Source: Maribellus comscasis
GTDB lineage: Bacteria; Bacteroidota; Bacteroidia; Bacteroidales; Prolixibacteraceae
DNA length: 64,000 bases
Assembly (NCBI RefSeq): GCF_009762775.1
Contig: NZ_CP046401.1
Coordinates: forward strand, 5,778,001-5,842,000
Direction of reading: 5' to 3'
Positions 43,739 to 53,537 of this stretch are shown here, in pieces. Position 1 is the first letter of the stretch, and the number at the start of each line of letters is the position of its first letter. The translations under genes were made by a program, and so were the position numbers. The notes beneath the pieces were generated by a model. It searched no databases and was not told where the DNA came from. It saw only the letters and a program-made list of their open reading frames with translations.

Positions 43739-44812
43739 ATGAAATTCAGAAACAATTATCTGGTGCTGGGCCTTGCAATTATTTTATTGTCAGGGTGTAA
43801 AAATTCACCAAAAGAGGTGCCTCAGGCCGAAACAATTAAAAAGGTTAAAGTAGAAACAATTACAGACGACGTTGTTCAGAACACAATGATCCTTAACGGA
43901 AAGATAAAGGAGAAGAGTTTGACCTCTCTTTCTTTTCGCGTAGGTGGCCCCTTAATGAAATTAACAGTAAAACAAGGTGATTATGTCCGGGCCGGGCAAG
44001 TCATTGCCGAGATTGATGATCGTGATTACCAACTTCAGGCGGAAACTTCCAAAGCCCAGTTTGAGCAGGCTGAAGGAGAATATAATCGTTACAAAAAGCT
44101 GGTAGAACAAAAGAAAATTCCTGAAAACACTTTTGAAAAAATTAAATCGGGTTACCTGATGACAAAAACGGCTTATGAAAATGCCCAAAATCAATTGAAC
44201 GATACAAAGTTAAAAGCTCCTTTTTCAGGTTTTATATACGAAAAATTTGTGGAAAATTATCAAACAGTTGGCGCTGGAACTCCAATTGTTTCCGTTATGG
44301 ATAATTCGCATCTGGAGGTAGTTGTACCGGTTGCTGAAAGCCAGCTGAACAGAATAAAAGCAGACAAGCAAAGTTTTTTGAATGTTGAAAATGCAGGAAT
44401 AAAACAACTTCCAATTCAGTTGCTGAGCGTAAGTGAAAAAACAATGCAGGACGGTTTATATGAAGTCAAATTTTCGTTTACAAACAAAGATGATTTGAAA
44501 GTAGCTCCGGGAATGACAGCGGAGGTAAATATTTACTGCAAGTCGGAAGAAAATCGGTTATCAGTTGCTTCCACAGCTATTTTTCATGAAAAAACGGCTA
44601 CCTATGTGTGGGTTTACAATCCTTCAACAAGTACGGTAAAAAAACGTGAAGTAAAAATTTCATTGGACGGTGCAAACGGACGGGTAAATATTGCTTCGGG
44701 AGTAAATAATGGAGAACAGATTGTTACCGCGGGAGTTCATTATTTGGTTGAAGGACAAAAAGTGGAACCGCTGTCAACGCCTTCTGTAACTAACATTGGA
44801 GGGCTGTTGTAA
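43739..44812 (+). CDS. RND efflux periplasmic adaptor (membrane fusion protein), lipoprotein
   Basis: 357 residues. The lipobox LSGC (Cys20) predicts inner-membrane lipid anchoring. The adaptor layout is visible: the first beta-barrel/lipoyl half (SLSFRVGGPLMKLTVKQGDYVRAGQVIAEID), a helical hairpin (FEQAEGEYNRYKKLVEQKKIPENTFEKIKSGYLMTKTAYENA), then DTKLKAPFSGFIYEKFVENYQTVGAGTPIVSVMD and the membrane-proximal barrel. The stop overlaps the start of the permease (TAATG), so the two are translationally coupled. First gene of an RND triad. Confidence 0.92.
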   Translation: MKFRNNYLVLGLAIILLSGCKNSPKEVPQAETIKKVKVETITDDVVQNTMILNGKIKEKSLTSLSFRVGGPLMKLTVKQGDYVRAGQVIAEIDDRDYQLQAETSKAQFEQAEGEYNRYKKLVEQKKIPENTFEKIKSGYLMTKTAYENAQNQLNDTKLKAPFSGFIYEKFVENYQTVGAGTPIVSVMDNSHLEVVVPVAESQLNRIKADKQSFLNVENAGIKQLPIQLLSVSEKTMQDGLYEVKFSFTNKDDLKVAPGMTAEVNIYCKSEENRLSVASTAIFHEKTATYVWVYNPSTSTVKKREVKISLDGANGRVNIASGVNNGEQIVTAGVHYLVEGQKVEPLSTPSVTNIGGLL

Positions 44813-47800
44813 TGTTTGAAAGGCTTTTAAATCAGAAAGCAATGATTTCAACGATACTGTTTGCAGTATTATTTGGAGGAATTATTGCGTATAACAACAT
44901 TGGGAAGCTGGAGGATGCCGAGATCCCAATTAAAGCAGCTACGGTAATTACAGTTTATCCGGGGGCTACAGCACACGAAGTAGAATTGGAGGTTACCGAT
45001 GTTTTGGAGAAAGCCATTCAGAAACTGGAGAATATCGACGATATTACCTCTGTTTCGCGTCCGGGTTTGTCAATTATTACTATTAATATTCAATCAACGG
45101 TAAAAACTCCCCAGTTGCCTCAGCTTTGGGATCACCTTCGCCGAAAAGTAAACGATGCAAAAGGTTCGTTGCCTTCAGGCGCAATGGAGCCCATCGTAAA
45201 TGACGATTTCGCCGATGTTTACGGTATTTTGTATGCAGTGACTGCCGACGGATACAGTCATGAGGATTTGGTAAAATATACAGAATATATTGAACGTGAA
45301 TTACTGGGCGTGGACGGAGTGCGGCGTTCTCAAATTTTTGGAGAACATACACAAACGATTGATATTGTTTTTTCTCCCGAGAAATTAGCGGGCCTGAGTG
45401 TGAACCCGATGTATATAGCAGCAGCAATACAGAATGAAACTGCTATTATTAATCCCGGTTCGGTTGATGTTGGCAGGGAGTCGGTTCGCGTGGGAGTTGG
45501 ACAAAAAATAGCCGGTATAGAAGAAATTGAGAACCTGTTAATTCAGGTACCGGGAGGAGGGAACTTCCGGTTAGGCGATATTGCCGCGGTAAAAAGATCG
45601 TATCTGCAACCGGAAAATGAAGCGTTGTATTATAATGACAGGTCTGGATTAACATTGGGACTTTCAAACGAAAGTGGAATTAATGTAGTAAAACTGGGCG
45701 AACGTTTGGATGAGAAATTAGCAGAGCTACAAAAAGACCTTCCGGCAGGAATTGAAATCAATCAGGTGTATTATCAACCCGATCGCGTTGATGATGCAGT
45801 TAAGGATTTTATGATGAACCTGGCGATGTCGGTTGGTATTGTAATCGTTGTGCTGATGTTTGCCATGGGACTGCGTTCCGGATTGCTGATTTCCAGTGGT
45901 TTGGTTTTTACAATCATGGGAACCTTGATTGTGATGCTTGCCATTGGCCTGCCTTTGCACCGCGTATCCTTAGCTGCAATTATTCTGGCAATGGGAATGC
46001 TGGTGGATAATGCCATTGTTGTTGCCGACGGAATCCTGGTTGATTTAAAATCGGGGATGGATCGAAGCAAAGCTTTTATACACACCGCAAAAAAAACAGC
46101 ACTGCCGCTGCTTGGTGCCACTGCTGTTGCTATTTTAGCATTTCTGCCGTTAAGAATGTCGCCAAACGCAGCAGGTGAATTTTTATCATCGTTGTTCACT
46201 GTTTTGATTATTTCTTTATCGCTGAGTTGGGTATTTGCGATGATACAAACGCCTTTTAATGCAAAATATTTTTACCGAAAAGAACGTCCGAAAGGCGAAC
46301 ACGCGGAAGCCTACGATAATAAATTTTACAAGGTTTTTGGTGGTTTTCTGAAATGGGGAATACGCCATAAATTAATATTTACAGCTGTATCGTTTGCCAT
46401 TCTGATTTTTGCATTCTGGTCCTTTCGTTTTGTAAAAGTCGATTTTATGTCGAAAATTGATTACGATCAGTTTTTTATTGAATATTACCTTCCTCAGGGA
46501 GCCGACATAAAAGCGGTAGAAAAAGATGTTCAGCAAATTCAGAAAGAGATTTTAAAAATAGATGGTGTAAGTTCTGTAACAGCTTCAGTAGGTCGGCCAC
46601 CAGCCCGTTATCTGCTGATGCGCCACATGCCGACAGGCGGTTCCAATTATGCTGATTTTATTATTCAGACAAAAACAACTGAAAGAGTTCCCGAGATAAT
46701 TCCGGAAATTCAAAATTACTTAAATAACAATTATCCCGATGCTTTTTTCAGGGTGTTGGAATATGGAGCAGCTTTTTCCGATGCCGATATTGAGGCGCAG
46801 TTTACAGGGCCTGATCCCGCTGTGCTGAAAGATTTGGCCAATCAGGCTAAAAAAATCTTTTTGGACGAACCAACGGCAACAGACGTTACAGATAACTGGA
46901 AAAATCAGACCAAAAAAATTGTTCCCGAATATTCTGTGGAACGCGCGCAACCGCTTGGCCTGACCCGCTCGGATATGGGAAATTCAATTTTGGTCGCAAC
47001 AAATGGAATGCCAATTGGAGCGGTTTATGAAGGAGATAAAATGCTGCCGATTATATTGCGAACAGAGACAAATTTGGGTGACAATCTGGAGCAACTGATG
47101 AATGTTCCGGTGTGGGGACAGTACAGTAAAGAAAGTGTTCCCTTGTCACAAATAGCAGATACCTTAAAAGCTACCTGGGATTATGAGCTTGTAAACCGCC
47201 AGGATAACCAGAGGTCTGTAAAAGCGCAATGCGATGCCGTAAAAGGACACACCGCAGCTGAAGTTCAGGCTAAGTTTCAGGAGAAAGTGGAGGCTATTGA
47301 ATTGCCTGATGGTTATAAAATGAACTGGGAAGGAGCAACTGCCCGTTCAAGCGAGGCCAACACTGCATTGTTTATGTTTTTGCCTCTGGCTGTCGGCTTA
47401 ATGGCGATTATTATTATTGGCTTATTTAATAATTTAAAACAGCCTGTCATTATATTCCTTATCGTTCCTTTCGCTTTTGTTGGAATTGTTTTAGGACTGG
47501 TAACCACAGGAACATTCCTGACATTTGCCGGAATTATCGGTGCCCTAGGTCTTATTGGTATGATGATTAAAAATGCAGTGGTGCTGCTGGATGAAATCAA
47601 TCAGAATCTCCGCGCCGGAAAAGACCGTTTGACGGCAACCATTGATTCTGCGTTGTCTCGTTTGCGTCCTGTTATGATGGCTTCTCTGACAACAATTTTG
47701 GGAATGGCTCCATTAATTACTGATTCCATGTTTAATTCAACTGCTATTGTAATTATGTTTGGTTTGGCAGTTGGATCAGTAATTACATTGGTTGTTGTCC

Positions 47801-47859
47801 CTGTTTTATATACTGTATTGTATCGGATTGACGGACGAAGTTTAAAAAAAGCCGAATAA
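44812..47859 (+). CDS. RND-family efflux permease
   Basis: 1015 residues, typical length. Twelve transmembrane helices are seen, with the first at the N-terminus (ISTILFAVLFGGIIAYNNIG), two large periplasmic loops, and the TM4 region LAAIILAMGMLVDNAIVVADGILVDL. The usual Asp pair (VDD in AcrB) is VDN here, so the second Asp is replaced by Asn; the first is retained. GLRSGLLISSGLVFTIMGTL and IGALGLIGMMIKNAVVLLDEINQNL are also family signatures. Likely a multidrug or envelope-component exporter. Its ATG overlaps the stop codon of the adaptor, and the TolC gene start region overlaps its own stop. Confidence 0.93.
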   Translation: MFERLLNQKAMISTILFAVLFGGIIAYNNIGKLEDAEIPIKAATVITVYPGATAHEVELEVTDVLEKAIQKLENIDDITSVSRPGLSIITINIQSTVKTPQLPQLWDHLRRKVNDAKGSLPSGAMEPIVNDDFADVYGILYAVTADGYSHEDLVKYTEYIERELLGVDGVRRSQIFGEHTQTIDIVFSPEKLAGLSVNPMYIAAAIQNETAIINPGSVDVGRESVRVGVGQKIAGIEEIENLLIQVPGGGNFRLGDIAAVKRSYLQPENEALYYNDRSGLTLGLSNESGINVVKLGERLDEKLAELQKDLPAGIEINQVYYQPDRVDDAVKDFMMNLAMSVGIVIVVLMFAMGLRSGLLISSGLVFTIMGTLIVMLAIGLPLHRVSLAAIILAMGMLVDNAIVVADGILVDLKSGMDRSKAFIHTAKKTALPLLGATAVAILAFLPLRMSPNAAGEFLSSLFTVLIISLSLSWVFAMIQTPFNAKYFYRKERPKGEHAEAYDNKFYKVFGGFLKWGIRHKLIFTAVSFAILIFAFWSFRFVKVDFMSKIDYDQFFIEYYLPQGADIKAVEKDVQQIQKEILKIDGVSSVTASVGRPPARYLLMRHMPTGGSNYADFIIQTKTTERVPEIIPEIQNYLNNNYPDAFFRVLEYGAAFSDADIEAQFTGPDPAVLKDLANQAKKIFLDEPTATDVTDNWKNQTKKIVPEYSVERAQPLGLTRSDMGNSILVATNGMPIGAVYEGDKMLPIILRTETNLGDNLEQLMNVPVWGQYSKESVPLSQIADTLKATWDYELVNRQDNQRSVKAQCDAVKGHTAAEVQAKFQEKVEAIELPDGYKMNWEGATARSSEANTALFMFLPLAVGLMAIIIIGLFNNLKQPVIIFLIVPFAFVGIVLGLVTTGTFLTFAGIIGALGLIGMMIKNAVVLLDEINQNLRAGKDRLTATIDSALSRLRPVMMASLTTILGMAPLITDSMFNSTAIVIMFGLAVGSVITLVVVPVLYTVLYRIDGRSLKKAE

Positions 47860-47921
47860 TGAGTAAGAATAAATTAGGTCTGTCAGAAAGAGGAGATGAA
47901 TACAATTTTAGGAAGAAGAAA

Positions 47922-49325
47922 ATGAAGAAATCAATAAAAATTATAATAAGCACCGTCGTACTGTTTGTTTCTGTAATCGGTTTTGATAAAGCATACGGAC
48001 AAAAAGTAATGACACTTGATGAATGTCGTCAGCAAGCTGTTGCATATAACAAGGAATTAAAAGCAGCAGCATTACAAAATAAAGAAGCACAGGTAAATCA
48101 GGAGGTTGCCAGAACCGCCTATTTGCCAAAATTTGGCTTTTCGTCGTCGTTGATGCATCGACCCAATATGGATCCGATCAGTATGCCTGGTTATTTCCTT
48201 CCGACTGCTGACAGTGAAGAAGATGCAATGGCCGGAAATTATTCGGGAACAAGTGATGTATGGAAGCCCGGAACCACTATCGATATAAGCAGTATTACAT
48301 TAATAAACAGTGGTTTTGAGATAACCCAGCCGGTTTATGCCGGTGGCAGAATCAGATATTCAAACCAACAGGCTGACGCAGGTGTTGAAATAGCCAATTT
48401 ATCCCTGAATATGAAATATTCCGAGATAATTGAAGCAACAGATAAAGCTTTTTGGCAGGTGGCAACCGTTGAAGAGAACATTTTAATCGCAGTGGAGTAT
48501 ATTAAAATGTTAACGGAATTGGAAGATCAAATGTCTGCGATGTACGAAGTTGGATTACAACCTGCCAGCGAAAAGTTAAAAGTAACGGTTCAGAAAAATG
48601 AAGCTGAGCTAAATCTGTTAAAAGCCAAAAACGGTTTGAAGGTGGCTAAAATGTATTTGAACCAGATATTGGGACAAGCATTGGAAACAGACATAAAAAT
48701 CAGTCATGATGAAAATACAGATGTCCAACTGATAAATTTTGACGGCGGTATAACACAGGCCGGTAATAAAAGAAATGAATTGAAAATTCTGGAGAAACAA
48801 AAAGAACTCAGCGAGCTGGATGCGAAAATTACCCGCGCCGATTATCTTCCAACAGTGGGAGTAAGTGCTCAATATACCAGTTACTGGCTGAAAGATTTGT
48901 ACGAAGATGTTGATTTTCAGCCCATGCTGGCAGCTCAGGTTTCAATTCCTCTTTTTCAGTGGGGGCAGGGAAAAAAGAAAATGCGCGCAGCTCAGTTAAA
49001 AATACAACAGGCAGAAACAGATCTGGAAAATACAAATGAACTGATAAGTCTGGAAGTGATGCAGGTGAAAATACAGGTTGAGGAAGCTTATGAATCAATC
49101 AGACTGGCTGAAAAAAATGTGACAGAAGCCGGGGAAAGTTTGGATGAAACCCGTGCCAGTTTTGATGTTGGCTTAAATACAACTGCCGAGTTGTTAAGTG
49201 CTCAGGCCAAATGGGCAGAAGCAAAAGCTCAGTTAACACAGGCTGTTGCCAACTTTGAAGTATTAAAAACCAGATGGAAAAATGTTACAGGAAATTTATA
49301 TATGCCGGAAGATAAAGAAGAATGA
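47922..49325 (+). CDS. TolC-family outer membrane factor
   Basis: 467 residues from the ATG at 47922, where a signal peptide begins (MKKSIKIIISTVVLFVSVIGFDKAYGQ) after an AGGAAG-like ribosome-binding stretch. An in-frame ATG at 47859 overlaps the permease stop but would add 21 charged residues before the signal. The family layout has MTLDECRQQAVAYNKELKAA at the N-end, long helical coils, and paired repeats: FEITQPVYAGGRIRYSNQQ in the first half and VSIPLFQWGQGKKKMRAAQ in the second. It completes the tripartite pump. Confidence 0.92.
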   Translation: MKKSIKIIISTVVLFVSVIGFDKAYGQKVMTLDECRQQAVAYNKELKAAALQNKEAQVNQEVARTAYLPKFGFSSSLMHRPNMDPISMPGYFLPTADSEEDAMAGNYSGTSDVWKPGTTIDISSITLINSGFEITQPVYAGGRIRYSNQQADAGVEIANLSLNMKYSEIIEATDKAFWQVATVEENILIAVEYIKMLTELEDQMSAMYEVGLQPASEKLKVTVQKNEAELNLLKAKNGLKVAKMYLNQILGQALETDIKISHDENTDVQLINFDGGITQAGNKRNELKILEKQKELSELDAKITRADYLPTVGVSAQYTSYWLKDLYEDVDFQPMLAAQVSIPLFQWGQGKKKMRAAQLKIQQAETDLENTNELISLEVMQVKIQVEEAYESIRLAEKNVTEAGESLDETRASFDVGLNTTAELLSAQAKWAEAKAQLTQAVANFEVLKTRWKNVTGNLYMPEDKEE

Positions 49326-49349
49326 GAACAGACCAATAAATAAACCTGG

Positions 49350-50420
49350 ATGAAGTGTACACAATTGCATAAAAAGAAAAAACCCGAATTGGAGCTGAGG
49401 TTGCCAAGTTATGCACCTTTGAATATTTTTGCCCGATTTGTAATTATCAGTTTATTAGCAGTATTGATTTTACGTTTTATTGTGCTGGTGACCAAAATAC
49501 CGGCACAACTGGATGAGCGTATACCTGCGTTTATATATGTTGTGGTTATTATCATTTTTAATGTGGCTGTGGAACTTCAAATTGTTTTAGACAATATTCT
49601 TGAAAAGTTTTTACCGGTTCCCACCAAATTAAAACTCCGGCTTTTTCTGCAAATCTGTGTCAGTATTTTTTTTCTGATTTTTGCGCACCGGGTTATTATG
49701 TATTTTATCGAACCCAAAATTACAGCGGAAGAGTCCAGGCCTGCGGTAATCCTGGGAATGGTTGCCGGTTTAATCTTTGTTCAAATGGTTGCCAATTCGC
49801 TCACACTGGGAAGGATGACAAGAAAATGGCTTAATTCGCAGGAAGTAATTGCCAAGATGAAAAGAGAAAAACTGGAAATGGATTACAATTCGTTACAGGA
49901 TCAGTTAAATCCGCATTTCCTGTTTAATAATTTAAGTGTGCTAAAGTCTTTAATTATTTACGACCCGGAAGTTGCGGTCGGTTTTACTGAAAATTTTACA
50001 GATGTATATCGTTATGTACTTCAAAGTAAAAATAAAAGATTGGTTAAATTAAGAGAGGAATTCGATTTTATGAAGGCTTATTCGGCGCTTCATAAAGAAC
50101 GTTTGGGAGACGGATTGTTGTTTGAATATGACATTTCGAAAGAAGAACTCGATAAGGAAATCGCCCCGCTAACGGTTCAGTTGCTTATTGAAAATGCAAT
50201 AAAACACAATATCGCAAGCAAGGAAACACCTTTAAAACTAAAGCTGGTGGTGGGAAATGGTTATTTGGTTGTTACCAACAATCTGAACCGGAGAACTGCT
50301 TCCTATTCTACAAAAACAGGTTTGGGAAATTTAGTTAGAAGGTATGAAATGCTTACAGATAAAGAACTTGTCATTCAATACAACGAAGAGATGTTTGAAG
50401 TAAAAGTCCCTTTGTTGTAA
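49350..50420 (+). CDS. LytS-type sensor histidine kinase (His_kinase domain)
   Basis: 356 residues. Four hydrophobic helices lie in residues ~25-155. The kinase core then has YNSLQDQLNPHFLFNNLSVLKSL with the phospho-acceptor His, and LTVQLLIENAIKHNI as the N-box. Typical of the short Bacteroidota LytS-like kinases that signal to a LytTR response regulator. No periplasmic sensor domain beyond the membrane segments. It begins 24 bp after tolC and is followed by its response regulator after 47 bp, so it probably senses an envelope stress or product handled by the pump. Confidence 0.9.
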   Translation: MKCTQLHKKKKPELELRLPSYAPLNIFARFVIISLLAVLILRFIVLVTKIPAQLDERIPAFIYVVVIIIFNVAVELQIVLDNILEKFLPVPTKLKLRLFLQICVSIFFLIFAHRVIMYFIEPKITAEESRPAVILGMVAGLIFVQMVANSLTLGRMTRKWLNSQEVIAKMKREKLEMDYNSLQDQLNPHFLFNNLSVLKSLIIYDPEVAVGFTENFTDVYRYVLQSKNKRLVKLREEFDFMKAYSALHKERLGDGLLFEYDISKEELDKEIAPLTVQLLIENAIKHNIASKETPLKLKLVVGNGYLVVTNNLNRRTASYSTKTGLGNLVRRYEMLTDKELVIQYNEEMFEVKVPLL

Positions 50421-50467
50421 TTGTTATTGGTGAAAAGGAATATTTTGAATAAACAGTCAGAGGAACT

Positions 50468-51238
50468 ATGAGAGTTATTATTGTAGAAGACGAATTGCAT
50501 AACTACCGTTTGCTAAAAGGAATGGTAGAGAAGTTGCGACCTGACTGGAATATTGTTGAGTGGCTGGAAAGTGTAAAAAGTACGGTTGCCTGGTTAGAAA
50601 ATAATCCTGCACCGGATCTGATATTTATGGATATCCAACTGACCGACGGGATTAGTTTTTCGATCTTTGACAGTGTTCAGGTGGATAGTATGGTCATTTT
50701 TACAACGGCCTACGACGAATATGCGCTTCAGGCATTTCAGGTGAACAGCATCGATTATTTGCTAAAGCCTGTGAAACTGGAGAAACTGGAGCAGGCCATC
50801 GGGAAATTTGAACATCTGGCAGGCCCCCGGAAAGATGATTCAAATTTAAAACCCGATTACCATGAACTTTTAGAGGCAATTACACAGGGAGAGAAGAAGT
50901 ACAGAAAGCGATTTCTTATTTCAGGAGCAACGTCGTTTTTTAAATTGAATGTGGAAGATATTGCCTGGTTTTACACCGAAAGCAGGATGACTACTGCGAA
51001 CACATTCACAAACAAACAATATCCGATAGATTTTACCATGGAAAAATTGGAAGAGCAGCTTGATCCTGACGTTTTTTTTCGCGTAAACAGAAGTGTAATC
51101 GTACACATTAACGCGGTTCGGAAATTTGAAAGTCATTTTGGCGGGAAATTGATTCTTCGTCTGATCCCTCCTTTTGATGAACCAATTACAATCAGTCGCT
51201 TAAAGGCTACCGAATTTAAAGAGTGGATAGGCCTGTAA
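50468..51238 (+). CDS. LytTR-family response regulator
   Basis: 256 residues. The N-terminal receiver has the phospho-acceptor Asp55 (LIFMDIQLTDG), the Thr/Lys positions (FTTAYDEYALQAFQ; DYLLKPVKLEKL) and a short linker. The C-terminal LytTR domain (about residues 155-256) contains RFLISGATSFFKLNVEDIAWF, DVFFRVNRSVIVHINAV and ISRLKATEFKEWIGL, which bind DNA through beta-strands. Pairs with the kinase upstream. It may regulate the RND pump and the lipid module on both sides. Confidence 0.92.
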   Translation: MRVIIVEDELHNYRLLKGMVEKLRPDWNIVEWLESVKSTVAWLENNPAPDLIFMDIQLTDGISFSIFDSVQVDSMVIFTTAYDEYALQAFQVNSIDYLLKPVKLEKLEQAIGKFEHLAGPRKDDSNLKPDYHELLEAITQGEKKYRKRFLISGATSFFKLNVEDIAWFYTESRMTTANTFTNKQYPIDFTMEKLEEQLDPDVFFRVNRSVIVHINAVRKFESHFGGKLILRLIPPFDEPITISRLKATEFKEWIGL

Positions 51239-51302
51239 CATAAGCATTTATTTTTAATGGATGGTGCCAAAGCTTCGGTAGTTTAACAGCAGAGCAATTA
51301 AA

Positions 51303-51995
51303 ATGAATAGTCTATTTTTTGTAAAATATCATTTTCGAAATAAGGATTCCAACAAAAAGAATTTGGGCGTTGGAAACATATTCCCGCTTTTGTACAGGAT
51401 TTTGTTTCTGTTTCTTTTGTTAAGCTCCGTTTCTGCGGAATCCAAAGAAATTACTTCAAAGTATACCCTGGAAATGTTAGGTTCAAAGGTTGGTGAATTT
51501 TCAGTCACTCAAAAAAATGAAAATGGGAAATTGAATATTGAAGCAATAACCGATGTAAAAGTAAAGCTTTTGTTTTCGTATCGTGTAAAATATGTGCAGA
51601 ATACGGTTTACGAACAGGGTGTTTTGAAGCATTCCAATGTGAAGACCTATAAAAACGGGAAACTAAATTCCGATATGATGCTAAAGCAGGAAAAAGACGC
51701 TTATCTGCTTGTTGTTGACGGAGATACCACGCTTATCAATGATTCAATTACTTACAGCGGAAGCCTGCTTTATTTTAACGAACCTTTGGGGATAAAACAA
51801 TTATACAAGGAAAGAACTGCCGAGATGCTGTCAATCGCGCTTTTAAGCGCGCATACCTATGTTGTAAAAGACGAAAAAGAACGGGAGTTAAACAGATACA
51901 TTTATAAAAACGGTGTTTTGGAATACGCAAAAATGCGGCATGCACTGGGAACGCTGGAGTTAAAAAGAGTTAGCGAAAATACGATGAATGATTGA
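51303..51995 (+). CDS. DUF6134-like exported protein
   Basis: 230 residues. A charged N-terminal stretch of ~27 residues precedes the hydrophobic signal (IFPLLYRILFLFLLLSSVSAES). The body begins ITSKYTLEMLGSKVGEFSVTQ and is beta-rich (YVQNTVYEQGVLKHSNVKTYKNGKL; LLYFNEPLGIKQLYKERTAEM). This resembles DUF6134-type proteins that accompany lipid and envelope gene clusters in Bacteroidota. The function is not known. Its last 8 bp overlap the TauE gene. The start ATG at 51303 is the only suitable one. Confidence 0.7.
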   Translation: MNSLFFVKYHFRNKDSNKKNLGVGNIFPLLYRILFLFLLLSSVSAESKEITSKYTLEMLGSKVGEFSVTQKNENGKLNIEAITDVKVKLLFSYRVKYVQNTVYEQGVLKHSNVKTYKNGKLNSDMMLKQEKDAYLLVVDGDTTLINDSITYSGSLLYFNEPLGIKQLYKERTAEMLSIALLSAHTYVVKDEKERELNRYIYKNGVLEYAKMRHALGTLELKRVSENTMND

Positions 51996-52788
51996 ATTTT
52001 CAGAAATACAGAACATTTATTTCATTTTACCATTGCTGGGTTTTATCATTGGTTTGTTTGGGACCATGGTTGGCGGCGGAGGAGGATTTTTCTTCCTGCC
52101 CATTCTTACATTGCTTTTAATGGTACCGGCACAAACAGCGGTGTTAACGTCGCTGGTGGCTACTCTGCCCATTTGTATTGTTGGCTCGTTGGGGCACTAC
52201 CGGAAAAAGCATATCGATTTGCGGGTGGCTGTTCTTTTTATGATAACCGGAATTATTGGAGCTTTTATTGGCGCGGAAATAACCAGCAGAATCAGTGACC
52301 TGGCATTAAAGACAGCTTTTGGTGTTTATTCTGTTTTGATTGCACTGAACATGGTGTTTAGTGCCCGGAAAAATAATGATGAGCAAGAGAGAACAAAGAC
52401 TAAAATATCATTTAAGCGTTTAAATACGTTTAAAGGTTCATTTTTCGGACTGGCAGCCGGTTTAATCACCGGAACATTTGGGACCAGCGGAACAGCTCCT
52501 GTTCTGGCAGGATTGTTTTCAATGAGAATTCCATTCAGGATGGTGATTGGCACCTCGCTTCTGATTGTGCTGGTGAATACAATTTTTGCAGTGGGTGCCC
52601 ATTTTATTGTGGGGAAAATTGATCTTACACTGGTTGTTTTTCTCACGGCGGGCTCTACAATTGGAGCTGTACTTGGCCCGCGTTTACTTGCCAAAGCCCA
52701 AATTGACAAATCAGAAAGCAAAGCAAAATATGCGTATGCGATCATTATGGCTGCTATCGGGGTTTTAATGATTATAGGAAGGAATTAG
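51988..52788 (+). CDS. TauE/SafE-family membrane transporter
   Basis: 266 residues with eight predicted transmembrane helices in two repeats. The motifs are GLFGTMVGGGGGFFFLPILTLLL in the first half and GLAAGLITGTFGTSGTAPVLAGLF in the second. It probably exports a sulfonate, sulfite or other small organic anion, or lipid-related acid. Its ATG overlaps the DUF6134 stop, and the CdsA-like gene follows after 4 bp, so it is an integral part of this operon. Confidence 0.85.
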   Translation: MIEFSEIQNIYFILPLLGFIIGLFGTMVGGGGGFFFLPILTLLLMVPAQTAVLTSLVATLPICIVGSLGHYRKKHIDLRVAVLFMITGIIGAFIGAEITSRISDLALKTAFGVYSVLIALNMVFSARKNNDEQERTKTKISFKRLNTFKGSFFGLAAGLITGTFGTSGTAPVLAGLFSMRIPFRMVIGTSLLIVLVNTIFAVGAHFIVGKIDLTLVVFLTAGSTIGAVLGPRLLAKAQIDKSESKAKYAYAIIMAAIGVLMIIGRN

Positions 52789-52792
52789 TTTT

Positions 52793-53521
52793 ATGGAACG
52801 ATTGATTTACAGTATTATATTAAGCTATTTTGTGTTAGGCGGAATCGGTTTTTATCTGATCAACAGAAAAAAAGAACGCGACGTGGCCCGCAAGAGCTAT
52901 ACAAAGTTTGGAGTTTATTTTATAATCATCAATATTTTATTTTTTAGTATTACTATCCGTCCGGTTGTTTTTTTTTACCTGACAATTTTAATTGTTGCGG
53001 TTGGAAGTTTTGAGCTGAGCAGGCTTTTTGTTGCTGCAAAATTTCGGCATGCCTTGTTTTTTGCTTTGACCCTGTTGGTATATTTTATGCTTTCAGCAGG
53101 ACTTATTGTTTTTAGTCTTGCCGGACGCGATCTGGTTCTGCTGACATTTTTACTCCTTTCTATTTTTGATGCCTTTAGCCAGATTGCGGGGCAGCTTTTT
53201 GGGAAGACCAAAATAATGCCCGGTATCAGTCCGAATAAAACACTGGGCGGTGTTGTTGGGGGAACAGCTATTTCTCTGCTAAGTGCATTTTTACTGAGAA
53301 GTCTTTTCCCGGGAACAAATTCAGCATTATTTCTATTTGCTTTTGGAACCGTGTTTTTTGCGTTTTGGGGCGATATTTTGGCCTCGCTTTACAAACGGAA
53401 ATATCAGGTTAAAGATTACAGCAAATGGATACCGGGGCATGGTGGTTTCCTCGACAGGTTTGACAGTTTGATTGCAGGAGGTGCCTGGGCTGCACTGGCG
53501 ATACCGGTTTTGGGAATTTAA
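52793..53521 (+). CDS. Phosphatidate cytidylyltransferase-like protein (CdsA family)
   Basis: 242 residues, shorter than most CdsA proteins (about 270-290). Multiple hydrophobic segments. The conserved CdsA signature is complete: SLYKRKYQVKDYSKWIPGHG followed by GFLDRFDSL, plus ISPNKTLGG upstream. It would make a CDP-activated lipid from CTP and phosphatidate. A second, more conserved cdsA is normally encoded elsewhere, so this copy may be specialised. Neighbouring dolichol-kinase-like and CDP-alcohol phosphatidyltransferase genes support a dedicated phospholipid pathway. Confidence 0.87.
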   Translation: MERLIYSIILSYFVLGGIGFYLINRKKERDVARKSYTKFGVYFIIINILFFSITIRPVVFFYLTILIVAVGSFELSRLFVAAKFRHALFFALTLLVYFMLSAGLIVFSLAGRDLVLLTFLLLSIFDAFSQIAGQLFGKTKIMPGISPNKTLGGVVGGTAISLLSAFLLRSLFPGTNSALFLFAFGTVFFAFWGDILASLYKRKYQVKDYSKWIPGHGGFLDRFDSLIAGGAWAALAIPVLGI

Positions 53522-53537
53522 AAAACGAAAATTTATT

